From: Terriglobia bacterium
Lineage (GTDB): Bacteria; Acidobacteriota; Terriglobia; Terriglobales; Acidobacteriaceae
Length of the DNA: 64,000 nt
NCBI GenBank assembly: GCA_020073465.1
Contig: JAIQFC010000007.1
Span: 1 to 64,000, forward strand
Direction of reading: 5' to 3'
Below are positions 17,729-27,814 of this stretch, in pieces. The notes under the pieces are model-generated. The model had not been told where the DNA came from and made no database searches. It worked only from the letters and a program-made list of their open reading frames with translations. The stretch's first letter is position 1. Each line of letters opens with the position of its first letter. The position numbers and the translations under genes were made by a program.

Positions 17729-17770
17729 GTCATCCTGAGCGCGCCTTTTGCGCGAAGGACCTATGCAACT
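17729..17770. repeat. Dispersed GTCATCCTGAGC repeat (partial)
   Basis: gtcatcctgagcgcgccttt followed by gcgcgaaggacc, one end of the dispersed element family, between the DUF4440 gene and hisS. Confidence 0.55.
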
Positions 17771-17817
17771 TGCAACTACCGCCGAGGCCGCGTTCTACCC
17801 GACCCGGACTCAAGCCA

Positions 17818-19137
17818 TTACCGCGCGCCCTGGATCCTCTGCGCCAACTCCGCGCGCGGCACCGAAACCTGCTCTCCCTTCGCCAAATCCTTCAATGCAA
17901 AGGCATCGGCCTTCACTTCATTCTCGCCCACAATCAGAATGTACTTCGCCCCAGCCTTCGTCGCCGCTTCGAAAGACTTCTTCAAGCGGAAACTCTCATC
18001 TCCGAGTTCGACCACGAGATCGTGCCGGCGCAATTCGCGGGCGAGGCGGGCAGCCTCTGCATTCATGCCTGGACCCAAGGGAGCAATGTAGACATCGGGC
18101 TTGCGCAGCACACCCTCAGCCGATTCTTTCAGCGACATCACCAGACGGTCTTCGCCGATGGCGAAGCCGATGCCCGGGGCCGCCGGGCCACCCAGAGATT
18201 CCGAAAGTCCGTCATAGCGTCCCCCGCCAAGGATCGCGTTCTGCGCCCCGAGCGCGCCGTGGGTAAACTCGAATGCAGTGCGCGTGTAGTAGTCGAGGCC
18301 GCGGACCAGGCGGTCGTTTAATACGAATTGCACGCCCACCGACTTCAGGATCGCCTGTACCGCTTCAAAGTGCGCGCGGCAGGGCTCGTCGAGGAACTGG
18401 CTGATGCGCGGCAGCTTTTCGATGATCGGCTGATCCTCCGGAACCTTGCAGTCGAACACGCGCAGCGGGTTGGTCACCGTGCGGCGCTGGCAATCGGCAC
18501 ACATCTTGTCCTTGACCGGCTCGAGTGCCTTGCGCAGAGCCTCGTTGAACGCGGTTCGGTCGTTGGGGCACCCCACTGAATTCAATTCCAGATTCCAATC
18601 CGTGATGCCCAGCCGATCAAGCAACGTGGCCAGCATCTCGAGCACTTCGGCATCGCGTGCGGGAGACTCGCTCCCAGCGCTCGCCGGACCAATCACCTCC
18701 GCGCCGATCTGGTAGAACTGCCGATACCGTCCCTTCTGCGGCCTCTCGCGCCGGAACTGCGGGCCAATGTAGTACAGCTTGCTGAGGCCCTTTTGCCAAA
18801 GGTCGTGTTCGATGTAAGCGCGAACAACCCCGGCGGTGTTCTCAGGTCGAAGAGTCAATGACTGATAGGAGTACCGCGCACTGTCTTCTGGCGTCACCGC
18901 ATCCGCCAGAATCTTCGGTACTTGGCCGCGATCATCCCAGGTGTACATCTCTTTCGAGACGATGTCAGTCTCTTCGCCCACGCTGCGCGAAAACAGCGCC
19001 GTGTCCTCGAAAACCGGCGTGCGAATCTCCTGGAAGTTGTAAGCGCGAAACACGTCCCGCACCGCCGACTCGACAAAGTTCCACAGCGCCGTCTCCGGCG
19101 GGAGAAGATCGCGCGTTCCTCGCACAGCTTTGATCAT
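17818..19137 (-). CDS. hisS: Histidyl-tRNA synthetase
   Basis: A 439-residue class II synthetase charging tRNA-His. The opening MIKAVRGTRDLLPPE and motif 2 region LTLRPENTAGVVRAYIEH...YYIGPQFRRERPQKGRYRQF are typical. The histidine-specific motifs LVRGLDYYTRTAFEF and GGRYDGL are present, and the C-terminal anticodon-binding domain (PDVYIAPLGPGMNAEAARLA) is complete. The start ATG is at 19137. The upstream gap contains two or three GTTCTCA heptamers and a pair of dispersed repeats. Confidence 0.97.
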   Translation of the reverse strand: MIKAVRGTRDLLPPETALWNFVESAVRDVFRAYNFQEIRTPVFEDTALFSRSVGEETDIVSKEMYTWDDRGQVPKILADAVTPEDSARYSYQSLTLRPENTAGVVRAYIEHDLWQKGLSKLYYIGPQFRRERPQKGRYRQFYQIGAEVIGPASAGSESPARDAEVLEMLATLLDRLGITDWNLELNSVGCPNDRTAFNEALRKALEPVKDKMCADCQRRTVTNPLRVFDCKVPEDQPIIEKLPRISQFLDEPCRAHFEAVQAILKSVGVQFVLNDRLVRGLDYYTRTAFEFTHGALGAQNAILGGGRYDGLSESLGGPAAPGIGFAIGEDRLVMSLKESAEGVLRKPDVYIAPLGPGMNAEAARLARELRRHDLVVELGDESFRLKKSFEAATKAGAKYILIVGENEVKADAFALKDLAKGEQVSVPRAELAQRIQGAR

Positions 19138-19146
19138 TTGGACCCT

Positions 19147-19163
19147 GGTTCTCAGTTCTCAGT
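19147..19163. repeat. Short GTTCTCA heptamer run
   Basis: About 2.4 units of gttctca just upstream of hisS; the same unit as the large arrays at 47,764 and 48,430. Confidence 0.5.
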
Positions 19164-19172
19164 GAACGTCCT

Positions 19173-19392
19173 GTCATCCTGAGCGGAGCGAGCTCGAATG
19201 AGCTCGCGCAGTCGAAGGATCCCTTTCAACCTAACCTAGCCTCAGGCTCCTCAGGGACTTCTTACCCCGCACCCCCGTACATCGGGAGCACGGTGAGAAT
19301 ACCTTTCGTCGCCAACAGGCGCGCAATCCCTGTAGGGGTCCTTCGACTGCGTTGCCGTTCGCTTCGCGAGCAGCAACTTCGCTCAGGATGAC
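19173..19392. repeat. Composite dispersed repeat with GTCATCC...GGATGAC ends
   Basis: The left part starts gtcatcctgagcggagcgag and the right part ends cttcgctcaggatgac, so the whole 220-bp segment has inverted ends. The right end overlaps the 3' end of the carbonic anhydrase-like gene and encodes its last residues. Confidence 0.65.
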
Positions 19393-19937
19393 AAGACTTC
19401 CAAACTACTGGGTACTGGCAACTGGCTACTGCCCTTCAAATACTCATCCTTATATCCCAGATAGTTCCTTGCGTAGCGCATGATGGTTTCCTGCTCGGCC
19501 GCATCCAGCTTCCGGCGAAACTTCCCGGGGGATCCCATCCACAACGACCCCGGCTCAACTACCGCCTTTTCGGGAATCAACGTCCCCGCCGCAATGATCG
19601 AACCTGCCCCGATCTTCGCCCCATTCAGAATAATCGAGCCCATGCCGATCAAGCAGCGGTCTTCGATGGTGCAGCCGTGCAGCGTCACCGAGTGCCCGAC
19701 CGTAACGTAGTCACCCAGGTAGACGCCGTATTGCTCTTTCATCCCGTGCAGGACGCTGTTGTCCTGGATGTTGGAGTGCGCGCCGATGCGAATCGCGTGC
19801 ACATCGCCGCGGACCACCGCGTTCATCCAAACGCTGGCGTGCTCGCCGAGGACGACATCGCCGATGATTTGGGCGGAATCGTCGACATAGCAGCTTGCCG
19901 GAATTGTGGGCTTGATACCTTTATACGATCGGATCAT
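19383..19937 (-). CDS. Gamma-carbonic anhydrase-like hexapeptide-repeat protein
   Basis: 184 residues folding as a left-handed beta helix (repeats such as IIGDVVLGEHASVWMNAVVR and IGMGSIILNGAKIGAGSIIA). The three metal-binding histidines of the family fit NSVLHGM and VTVGHSVTLHGC. It probably forms a trimer; carbonic anhydrase or acyltransferase activity cannot be settled by sequence. The last ~16 residues (GSSQLPVPSSLEVLSS) are translated from a heptamer repeat and the end of a dispersed element, so the native C-terminus has been replaced or extended. Confidence 0.9.
   Translation of the reverse strand: MIRSYKGIKPTIPASCYVDDSAQIIGDVVLGEHASVWMNAVVRGDVHAIRIGAHSNIQDNSVLHGMKEQYGVYLGDYVTVGHSVTLHGCTIEDRCLIGMGSIILNGAKIGAGSIIAAGTLIPEKAVVEPGSLWMGSPGKFRRKLDAAEQETIMRYARNYLGYKDEYLKGSSQLPVPSSLEVLSS
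19402..19433. repeat. Degenerate 7-bp tandem repeat inside a gene 3' end
   Basis: Units tactggc, aactggc, tactgcc with a leading actactggg; they code for the tail of the gamma-carbonic anhydrase-like protein. Similar units occur at 49,359 and 49,434. Confidence 0.5.
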
Positions 19938-20239
19938 CGCTGGATGAGTGTGCGTGCATTCCTAAGAGAACAATCAACATAGCACGGCAACGCGTCAGTC
20001 CGTAAGGCAAGGTTCCCGCTTCGGGAACTGATTCATAAAAGAACCCTTGCGATCACAGAAGTCCGCTTTCCTCGCATGCTATACACAAACTGGTTTCTCC
20101 TTCTTGCGGGAGATCATTCCGGCCGCGCCTCATTTAGGAGGCGCCTTCCGGCACTCTTCCGCAGATTTGTTCCGCTCGCCCTTCGGTAAGGCTAGCGGCA
20201 GTCCTCTCCGAGCTCATTTCGACCACAGGTGGGACTGCC
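19938..20239. other. Intergenic region before the first TonB-dependent receptor
   Basis: 302 bp with no gene I can support. It separates a minus-strand gene from a plus-strand gene and must hold promoters for both, but no clear boxes were recognised. Confidence 0.4.
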
Positions 20240-23200
20240 ATGCCGCGCGCCTCGAACTTTGTCATCCGGATCTTCTTTTCTCTATTGTGCATTCTCGCAA
20301 GCTGCACCCTGGGAGTCACCAGCTTCGCTCAGGATGCGGCGACCGGCGCCCTTCGTGGGTCGGTCGCAGATCCTTCCGGTGGACGCATTCCGCAGGCCAG
20401 CATCGTGCTCGTCAACACCGGCATGGGCATGCGCTATTCGACGACGAGCGATGCCGAGGGCCGATTCGCCTTCGAGTTGCTGCCTCCCGGGGACTACTCC
20501 GCCCGAGCGACGGCGCCAGGAATGTCTTCGCAGGTCACGCCGCAGCTGCACATCGATGTCGGCGGCGCCACCGAAATCGAATTCCGGCTGGCCCTGGCTG
20601 GGACTCAGGAGAATGTCACCGTCTCCGGTTCGCCCACGCTGGTTGAGACCCAGCCCAGCGCCGTCTCAACGCTGCTCGACGAGCGCGCTATCGGGGACTT
20701 TCCCCTCAACGGGCGCCGCTTCTCGGACCTTGCACTGTTCTCGCCCGGCGTGACCCAGGATCCGCGCAGCCTGACTTCCGCCACCAACGGCGACCTGTCG
20801 TTCGGCGGCATCCGCGGATTCCAGAACAGCTTTCTGGTCGACGGCGGCGATTACAACAACGCCTTCTTCGCCCAGGCGCGCGGCCGCTACCGTACGCCCT
20901 ACCAGTTCTCGACTGAAGTAGTGCAGGAGTTCCGGATTTCGTCCAACTCCTACGGCGCCGAACTCGGACGGGCCGGCGGGGCAGTCGTCAATGTCGTCAC
21001 GAAGTCTGGGTCGAATCATGTTCATGGCACCGCGTTCTACTTCTTTCGCGACAGCGCCCTCGCCGCCACCAATCCTTTTATGGCATTCAAACCGCATACC
21101 CGGCAGCAGCAGATCGGCGGCACCGTTGGAGGCCCGCTGAAGCGCAACAAGGTTTTCTTCTTTGCCGGATTCGATCAGCATGTCTTCCACGTTCCGAACG
21201 TAGTGCAGTTCCTGGATGGCAGTTCCCAGGTCGTGCCCCAACCCGATATGGGCCTTTTCACTCCGGGTGACTACGAGGCCAGCGATCGGGCTCTGGTCTT
21301 CGCAGCCGCGGCGCAACTCACGTCGCTGGCGGGAACCTATCCTTCGGCGCAGGTCGGAAATGCTTCGTACGCCAAGCTCGACATCAATCTCTCACCGAAG
21401 AATCAGCTGGGCCTGCGGGTGAACACTTCACGCTACTGGGGATCGAACAATGTCTTTCTCGATCCGGCAAGCCCTGTCAGTTATGACTCCATCAGCAACA
21501 ACGGGCAGGAGACTGTCGCGACCGAGACCGCATCGCTCTCGCTGACCAGCAGCTTCTCGCCGCGATGGATCAGCCACCTGCGGGCACAGTTCTCGCGCGA
21601 CCGGCAACAATCCTTCACCAATAGCAGCGACGTTCAGGTGAAGATTCCCACCATTCTCGACGGTATCGGGCGCTCCAGCATTCTTCCGCGTCAGACCCGG
21701 GAGCGCCGCCTCCACATTGCCGACACTTTCAGCTTCGAAGGCCAGCGCCACTCATGGAAGTTCGGGGCCGATACCCTGCTCACCAAGATCTACGACTTCT
21801 TCCCCGGCCAGCAAAGCGGTGAGTATCTTTTCTATCCGCTCAAGGTGGATCCGTTCACCTTCCAACCCATGGAGGCCGGACTCAAGCTCACGCCACTGCG
21901 CGCCTACGCCCACGAAGTGCCGCATTACTATTTGCAGAACTTTGGCAGCGCGGAATCGCATCCCGACTCGAACGACTACGCCGCCTTTGCCCAAGATACA
22001 ATCCGCGTGACCAGTCGCTTGGCCGTCAATCTCGGCGTGCGCTGGGACTTGCAGACGTTTTCGACTGCCGGCCTGGTTTCTAACCCGCTATTCCCACCCG
22101 CAGGCAAGGTTCCGTTCCAGCCCTACAACTTCGCCCCACGCGCGGGCCTTGCCTACTCGATCGGCAACAAGCGGCCGCTGGTTGTACGCGCTGGATACGG
22201 CATGTTCTACGTGCGCATTCCGCAAATCTACAACTCGGTCGTCGAAACCGAGAACGGCGTCACTGACTCGCAGGTATTCCTGAACAACTCGCGATATTAC
22301 GATCACCTGGCGTTCCCGGCCTATCCAAACCCGCTGGTGAATTGCGGCCTGACAGCTGCTTCCTGCGCCCTGCCTGCGGGATTCACTCAGGGGGTGACGC
22401 ATGAGGTCTCGGCATTCGCTGCGAACTTTGTAACCCCACGCGTGGAGCAATCCAGCATCACCCTCGAAAAGGAAGTGGCAGAGCGCACGACCGTCGCGGT
22501 CTCCTTCTTGCACGTTCACGGCGAGCACTTGATTCGTGCTCTCGACGTGAATCTGCCACCGCCGGTCTCGCTGACCTATCCCATCTTCAACTCGACCGGA
22601 TCGATTTTCAGCGGCGGATACTACAACGTCGCTTCGTTCGCCACCTGGCAGTTCACACGCTCACTGGATTGCCCGTTCCCGCCCTGCATCAACCCGTTGG
22701 GACGCCCCATTGCACAACTCGGCGCCATCAACGAATTCCAGAGTGCGGGTTCGAGCCTCTACAACGGTGCAACGTTGTCGGTGAATCGGCGCATGGCACG
22801 TGGCGTGTATCTGCGCTTCTCCTATACCTATGCTCGCGCTATCGACGACGGCCAGGACGCGCTCGTCGCCGGCCAGCCCGCCACCGTTCAGAATTCCTAC
22901 AATCCCTCCGCCGAGCGCGGTCCTAGCGTGACCGACCAGCGCCACCGCCTCGTCGCCGCCTTCTCCGCCGAACCGCGGCCCTTTCATCGCGGACACGAAT
23001 TTCTCGGCACCCTGTTCAACGACTGGAAATTTTCCACGGTCGTCAACTACGGTACTGGACGCCCGGTCAATGCCACCGTCTCCGGCGACCCCAACCAGGA
23101 CTCGAACGGCCTCAACGACCGACTCCCCGGCTATAGCCGCAACGCCTTTACCGGCCCCGACTATGCCACCACCGACCTGCGCGTCACCCGCATCATTCGA

Positions 23201-23443
23201 TTCGGCGAGCGTTATAAGCTCAACTTCGTCGCTGAGTCTTTCAACCTGTTCAACCGCGACAACCAGCGGGTCACCATCACTTCGAACGGATTGGTCGCGA
23301 CCTCCTCAACATTTGTTCAGAGTTCGACTCAAGTCGGAATCGCTCCCTACCCGGGGTATTACCAGCAGCCGTTGAATTTTGCGAAGCCCAATGCCGCCTA
23401 CGCGCCGCGGCAAGTTCAGCTTGCTTTGAAGCTGGTTTTCTAG
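20240..23443 (+). CDS. TonB-dependent receptor, Oar-like, with carboxypeptidase-regulatory domain
   Basis: A 1,067-residue outer-membrane protein. The signal peptide (FFSLLCILASCTLGVTSFAQ) is followed by a CarboxypepD_reg-like domain (GALRGSVADPSGGRIPQASI), a plug domain (NGRRFSDLALFSPGVTQDPR, with RAGGAVVNVVTKSGSNHVHG) and a long beta barrel ending LALKLVF, the phenylalanine-terminated outer-membrane signature. This is the expanded family typical of Acidobacteriota. The substrate is unknown; polymers or peptides are usual guesses. It is followed in the same direction by a second, different receptor. Confidence 0.93.
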   Translation: MPRASNFVIRIFFSLLCILASCTLGVTSFAQDAATGALRGSVADPSGGRIPQASIVLVNTGMGMRYSTTSDAEGRFAFELLPPGDYSARATAPGMSSQVTPQLHIDVGGATEIEFRLALAGTQENVTVSGSPTLVETQPSAVSTLLDERAIGDFPLNGRRFSDLALFSPGVTQDPRSLTSATNGDLSFGGIRGFQNSFLVDGGDYNNAFFAQARGRYRTPYQFSTEVVQEFRISSNSYGAELGRAGGAVVNVVTKSGSNHVHGTAFYFFRDSALAATNPFMAFKPHTRQQQIGGTVGGPLKRNKVFFFAGFDQHVFHVPNVVQFLDGSSQVVPQPDMGLFTPGDYEASDRALVFAAAAQLTSLAGTYPSAQVGNASYAKLDINLSPKNQLGLRVNTSRYWGSNNVFLDPASPVSYDSISNNGQETVATETASLSLTSSFSPRWISHLRAQFSRDRQQSFTNSSDVQVKIPTILDGIGRSSILPRQTRERRLHIADTFSFEGQRHSWKFGADTLLTKIYDFFPGQQSGEYLFYPLKVDPFTFQPMEAGLKLTPLRAYAHEVPHYYLQNFGSAESHPDSNDYAAFAQDTIRVTSRLAVNLGVRWDLQTFSTAGLVSNPLFPPAGKVPFQPYNFAPRAGLAYSIGNKRPLVVRAGYGMFYVRIPQIYNSVVETENGVTDSQVFLNNSRYYDHLAFPAYPNPLVNCGLTAASCALPAGFTQGVTHEVSAFAANFVTPRVEQSSITLEKEVAERTTVAVSFLHVHGEHLIRALDVNLPPPVSLTYPIFNSTGSIFSGGYYNVASFATWQFTRSLDCPFPPCINPLGRPIAQLGAINEFQSAGSSLYNGATLSVNRRMARGVYLRFSYTYARAIDDGQDALVAGQPATVQNSYNPSAERGPSVTDQRHRLVAAFSAEPRPFHRGHEFLGTLFNDWKFSTVVNYGTGRPVNATVSGDPNQDSNGLNDRLPGYSRNAFTGPDYATTDLRVTRIIRFGERYKLNFVAESFNLFNRDNQRVTITSNGLVATSSTFVQSSTQVGIAPYPGYYQQPLNFAKPNAAYAPRQVQLALKLVF

Positions 23444-23607
23444 AAGCATTTGTTGGGCGTCGCCCGGCCTGGGCGTTCCGGGTATGAGCCGGGCCTGCCC
23501 CACAAAGTGAAGTATCCGCCAGGAACGGTTCGTCCGGCCGACCCCGCACGGCAGTTTCAGCTGGTGGAAGCGTGCCTCCGAAAACCCTCGATAGTAGAAA
23601 AACCCAC

Positions 23608-23637
23608 TTGACGATCACCCTACAAAAGGCATAATAA
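23608..23637 (+). promoter_or_regulatory. Likely promoter of the second TonB-dependent receptor
   Basis: TTGACG at 23608-23613 and an AT-rich ATAATAA at 23631-23637 (spacing 17-18), about 85 bp upstream of the receptor start. Confidence 0.45.
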
Positions 23638-23723
23638 ATCGTTTCAATAAGGCTTTCATTGGCGGCTCGCGGCTGTCCCTTGCCTTGGCCTGCACGCCGA
23701 AGGAAGTGATCACGGAGGTCGTC

Positions 23724-26700
23724 ATGCGTAAACGTTCCGCATCGTCGTCGCGCTTGCTGGTCCTCACTTGCCTGGCGCTCCTGCTGCCTGCCATGCTGTT
23801 CGGCCAAGCGTATTTCGGGACCGTGAGCGGAGAGCTCACGGACGCCACCGGGGCCGTCGTGCAGGGGGCCAAGGTCGTCCTTACCGATCAGCAAAAGGGA
23901 TTCACGTTTGCTACGACTTCCGACAGCAGCGGGCGATACTTGTTCCGCTCCGTCCCGCCGGGCGTGTACGTGGTTTCGGTGGAAGCTCAGGGGTTCGGAA
24001 AAACTCAGAGCGCAAGATTCAAGGTCGACATCAACCAGAACGCCACGACGAACCTTACTCTGAAGATAGCCGGCGCCAGCCAGACCATCCAGGTGGAGGC
24101 GTCAGCACAAGCCATCCAGACGGAAGATGCGGAGACCGGCCAGGTCGTCAATCGCCGGTTCATCAATGACCTGCCGTTGATTGACCGCAACGTGATCGCA
24201 TTGACTTCTCTGGCGCCTGGTGTCACCGAGATGGATGATCAATGTGACGCCACCTGCACCGGCACGAATTTTGTTTCCAACGGCAGCCGCGGGTCTACCG
24301 CCGACATTCTGACGGATGGCGCGTCGGTCACAAACTCTGAGCCCAACGGCGGCATCACGGCAGCGACCTACGTCCCCTCTCCGGAAGCGATCGAAGAATT
24401 CAAGGTGGAACAGACGAACTTCAGCGCCGAATACGGCTTTTCCGGCGCGTCGGTTGTGAACATGATTACGCGCTCAGGCACGAACAAGTTTCACGGAAGC
24501 GTGTACGACTTCTTCCGCGACGACAGCCTCGATGCGAACAACTGGTTCGCCAACCGGGCTGGTCAACCTATTCCGCCACTGCGCCGCAACAATTACGGTT
24601 TCACCATCGGCGGCCCCATCATCAAGAACAAGACTTTCTTCTTCTTCGACTATGACCGCTTGCGTTCTTCGGGGTTGAGCACGGCGTCCGGGGCAGTTCC
24701 CACCGATCTCATGCGAGCCGGTGACTTTGGCGAGGTTTGTCTGGCCAACGGGAACACGGACGGCAGTGGCAATTTTCATCCCGGTGCCTGGGATACCACG
24801 GTCGGCACAGCGAATTACGGGCAGTGTGTGCAGGCAGATGACCCCACTATGCTTACACTGGTGCCGAGCGGTCAGATCTGGGATCCATACTCCGGAGTGT
24901 ACGACGCCGGCGCTGGAGGCGTCCTTCGCAGCACTTTCATCCCGTTCAACAACGTCGGCACTTATGTCAGCCCGGGCCCGGGCAACGGTACTGCCGGCAA
25001 TCTGATTGATCCAGTGGCGCACACCATGATGGGCCTGTTTCCGGAGCCTAATTTTTCTGGAGGAGGCATCTACCAGAACTGGTTCGGTTCTGGTTCCAGC
25101 CGCAGTTACAACGACCAGTACGATATCAAGGTCGACCATCGCTTCAGCGAAAAAAATCTGGTGAGCGTGAAGTATTCGTATCAATACAGTCACGGTAAGG
25201 GGCTTGACTGTTTCAAGAACTTCACCGATCCCTGTCAGGGCGGTCCCGGCTGGACCAATGCCCACTTGTTTGGCATCAATGACACTCACACGTTTAGTCC
25301 GAGCCTGTTGTTGAACCTAACCCTCGGCTTTACTCGCGGGGTATGGCACATCGACGCCTACAACCCTCACGGGGTTGACGATCCTCTGGGCACGTTAGGG
25401 CTCCCGTCCTATTTGCAGAGCAACGGATTCAAGGGCGTTCCCGCGATCTTTATCGATCAGTACCCGAGTGCTGGCTATACCAACATCGGCACCGATCCCT
25501 ATGGAAACTACCGGCTGGGCCAGAACACAAGTCAACTTTCGGCCACGCTCGACAAGGTGCATGGCACGCACGAGATCAAGTTCGGGTTTGACGGCCGGAT
25601 CCACCAGATCAATTACATCCAGACCAACGCCGCCGTTGGCTTCTTCAGCTTCAATGCAGACGCTTCCAATGCCTGCCCCTCGGGATTCGACGCGTGCGGC
25701 GGCGATTCCATGGCCAGTTTCCTGATGGGCCAGATGACCCAGGGGTCTGCAGGTAACGGCGGTGGCTCGTACTACGAAATCCAGTTCCGGCCTGCCACCA
25801 CGAATTACCAGTACGGCTTCTTCGGGCAAGACAACTGGAAAGTGACTCCGAAACTGACGTTGAATCTGGGCTTGCGCTATGACGTAACCTTACCGCGCAC
25901 GGATCGCTACAACCGGCAAAACTGGTTCGATCCGAAGGCGGTGAGTCCGCTGAATGGCGGAAGCCTCACCTACAACGATCCCCTCACGGGTCAGAGTACC
26001 ACTCGGCAACTGCTTGGCGGCGAGGCGTTCGCCAGTTCCAGCCATCGAACCAACTATGTGACGGATTGGAGCAACATTCAGCCACGCTTCGGATTCGCGT
26101 ACCAGTTCGCTCCGAAGATGGTGGTGCGGGGAGGCTACGGGATTTATTACGGACAGTCGCGGTCGGGGGTTACTGGCGTCGTGCCCTACGGGGGCCAGGG
26201 CTTCAATCAGTACACGAACGTGATCACCGTCAACCCCAACGATCGCGCCACTCCTTACGCACACCTGAGTAATCCGTTCCCCAATGGATTGATTCAACCC
26301 GCGGGAAATACGCTCGGCCTGATGAACGACGTTGGCTTCAACGCGAACGGCCCGCTGCGCACCGCCGCGGCCAACCGGACTCCCTACGAGCAGAGCTGGA
26401 GCTTCGGGATCGAGCGCCAACTGCCCAGCAATATCCTGATCAACGCAGAATACATCGGCAAGAAAGGAACCCACCTGCCTTTCAGCGGCTACAACCAGCT
26501 CAACCACCTGGGCCCGGAAATCGAGAGTTACACGCCGGACCAGATTACCGCACTGAACACGGTCTACACGAACCCGGACCCTCTGAATCCTTGCACGCCC
26601 AACTGCAATCCGTTCTTCGGGATCATCACTGATCCCAACAGCTCGATGTCCGGTTCGGTTCAGGGATATCAAATGTTGCTCCCCTTCCCACAGTTTACCG

Positions 26701-27479
26701 GCGTCTCTACGGAACCTCGGCTCGTCGCTAATTCCACTTATCACGGGCTGCAGTTGCTGGCCGAGAAGCGGTACTCCAATGGCTTGCAGTTCCTGGTGAC
26801 TTACGTGTGGTCGAAATCAATCGATGACTCGTCCAACGCGGATGACAACGTGACCTGGCTTGGCAGCTTTTCCAGCCTGCAGGATCCCAATAAGCCATGG
26901 CTGGAGCGGAGCCTTTCCACTTTCGACATCCCGCATGTGATTCAGTTCAGCTACAGCTACGACCTGCCCTTCGGGCACGGCCGGATGATGCTGGGCAACA
27001 TGCCGCGGTGGGCGGAGGCGATCATTGGAGGATGGAAGACAAACGGCATCTGGCGCATCGCGGATGGACGGCCGCTGACCTTCGGCGTTGCTGATGGCAA
27101 TCCTCTGCCGACCTACGGCGGGCAGCGACCCAACATCGTGGGGACGCCCAAGCGCAACCATGGCTCGGATTGGGTGGACAAGTACTTTGTGGATGACAGC
27201 GTTTTCCAGCGCCCGGACGATTTCACGATGGGCAATGCCCCGCGCGCGCTGGGAAGCATCCGCAGCCCCTGGTCATTCACCACCGATCTGTCTTTGGGGA
27301 AGCAGTTCCAGCTGCGTGAGGAGATGAACGTCGAATTTCGCATCGAGGCTAGGAATGCGCTCAATCATCCCGTGTTTGGCACGCCAGTCACCTCGGTGGA
27401 CGACGACAACTTCGGGAAGATCACCTATACGTCGGTTGGCCCACGAGAGATGCAGTTGGCGTTCAAGTTCAACTTCTAG
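23724..27479 (+). CDS. TonB-dependent receptor, Oar-like (second)
   Basis: 1,251 residues from ATG 23724 (MRKRSASSSRLLVLTCLALL), chosen because it gives a clean signal peptide ending in FGQA and has GGAGG upstream. The order is carboxypeptidase-regulatory domain (GTVSGELTDATGAVVQGAKV), plug (VVNRRFINDLPLIDRNVIAL, GASVVNMITRSGTNKFHG) and barrel ending MQLAFKFNF. It differs from the receptor upstream and so is not a recent duplicate. A strong terminator follows at 27,596. Confidence 0.93.
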   Translation: MRKRSASSSRLLVLTCLALLLPAMLFGQAYFGTVSGELTDATGAVVQGAKVVLTDQQKGFTFATTSDSSGRYLFRSVPPGVYVVSVEAQGFGKTQSARFKVDINQNATTNLTLKIAGASQTIQVEASAQAIQTEDAETGQVVNRRFINDLPLIDRNVIALTSLAPGVTEMDDQCDATCTGTNFVSNGSRGSTADILTDGASVTNSEPNGGITAATYVPSPEAIEEFKVEQTNFSAEYGFSGASVVNMITRSGTNKFHGSVYDFFRDDSLDANNWFANRAGQPIPPLRRNNYGFTIGGPIIKNKTFFFFDYDRLRSSGLSTASGAVPTDLMRAGDFGEVCLANGNTDGSGNFHPGAWDTTVGTANYGQCVQADDPTMLTLVPSGQIWDPYSGVYDAGAGGVLRSTFIPFNNVGTYVSPGPGNGTAGNLIDPVAHTMMGLFPEPNFSGGGIYQNWFGSGSSRSYNDQYDIKVDHRFSEKNLVSVKYSYQYSHGKGLDCFKNFTDPCQGGPGWTNAHLFGINDTHTFSPSLLLNLTLGFTRGVWHIDAYNPHGVDDPLGTLGLPSYLQSNGFKGVPAIFIDQYPSAGYTNIGTDPYGNYRLGQNTSQLSATLDKVHGTHEIKFGFDGRIHQINYIQTNAAVGFFSFNADASNACPSGFDACGGDSMASFLMGQMTQGSAGNGGGSYYEIQFRPATTNYQYGFFGQDNWKVTPKLTLNLGLRYDVTLPRTDRYNRQNWFDPKAVSPLNGGSLTYNDPLTGQSTTRQLLGGEAFASSSHRTNYVTDWSNIQPRFGFAYQFAPKMVVRGGYGIYYGQSRSGVTGVVPYGGQGFNQYTNVITVNPNDRATPYAHLSNPFPNGLIQPAGNTLGLMNDVGFNANGPLRTAAANRTPYEQSWSFGIERQLPSNILINAEYIGKKGTHLPFSGYNQLNHLGPEIESYTPDQITALNTVYTNPDPLNPCTPNCNPFFGIITDPNSSMSGSVQGYQMLLPFPQFTGVSTEPRLVANSTYHGLQLLAEKRYSNGLQFLVTYVWSKSIDDSSNADDNVTWLGSFSSLQDPNKPWLERSLSTFDIPHVIQFSYSYDLPFGHGRMMLGNMPRWAEAIIGGWKTNGIWRIADGRPLTFGVADGNPLPTYGGQRPNIVGTPKRNHGSDWVDKYFVDDSVFQRPDDFTMGNAPRALGSIRSPWSFTTDLSLGKQFQLREEMNVEFRIEARNALNHPVFGTPVTSVDDDNFGKITYTSVGPREMQLAFKFNF

Positions 27480-27541
27480 CGCGATTGGGCTGCTCTCGAG
27501 TTCCTCGTGACCATGTGGGGGGGCAGCCACCCAGTGCGGAC

Positions 27542-27586
27542 CTGCGTGCGAGGGAAGTGCAGTTGGGACTTCAGTTCTACTTCTGA
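27542..27586 (+). pseudogene. Relic of another TonB-dependent receptor C-terminus
   Basis: The short frame reads LRAREVQLGLQFYF and stop, which closely matches the last strand and terminal phenylalanine of Oar-like receptors (compare REMQLAFKFNF at 27,479). It lies 62 bp after the stop of the second receptor and just before the terminator. It is probably what remains after deletion of a third tandem receptor or after recombination between tandem copies. Confidence 0.6.
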
Positions 27587-27595
27587 GCACAAAGG

Positions 27596-27630
27596 GGCTC
27601 TCGACCCCGATATGGCCGAGAGCCTTTTCT
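27596..27630 (+). terminator. Rho-independent terminator after the receptor gene
   Basis: The stem GGCTCTCG (27596-27603) pairs with CGAGAGCC (27617-27624), followed by TTTTCT. Confidence 0.85.
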
Positions 27631-27747
27631 GCACCTTGCAACGATTTGGAGTAGCAGTAAGTTGCACTCTTGTCTCAAAATGAACCTTGGTTTAGTTCCA
27701 AATTACACCTAACCTGCGTTCCGTCCAGAATTTTCGACCGCTACCTC

Positions 27748-27776
27748 TTGACTTCACATTAAAACCTTGTAATAAC
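27748..27776 (+). promoter_or_regulatory. Possible promoter of rpsU
   Basis: TTGACT at 27748-27753, 17 bases, then AATAAC (27771-27776) in an AT-rich stretch. The -10 match is weak. Confidence 0.4.
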
Positions 27777-27814
27777 TATTCGGTCCAACCGGACGAGTCT
27801 GGGGGTGTGTCAGT

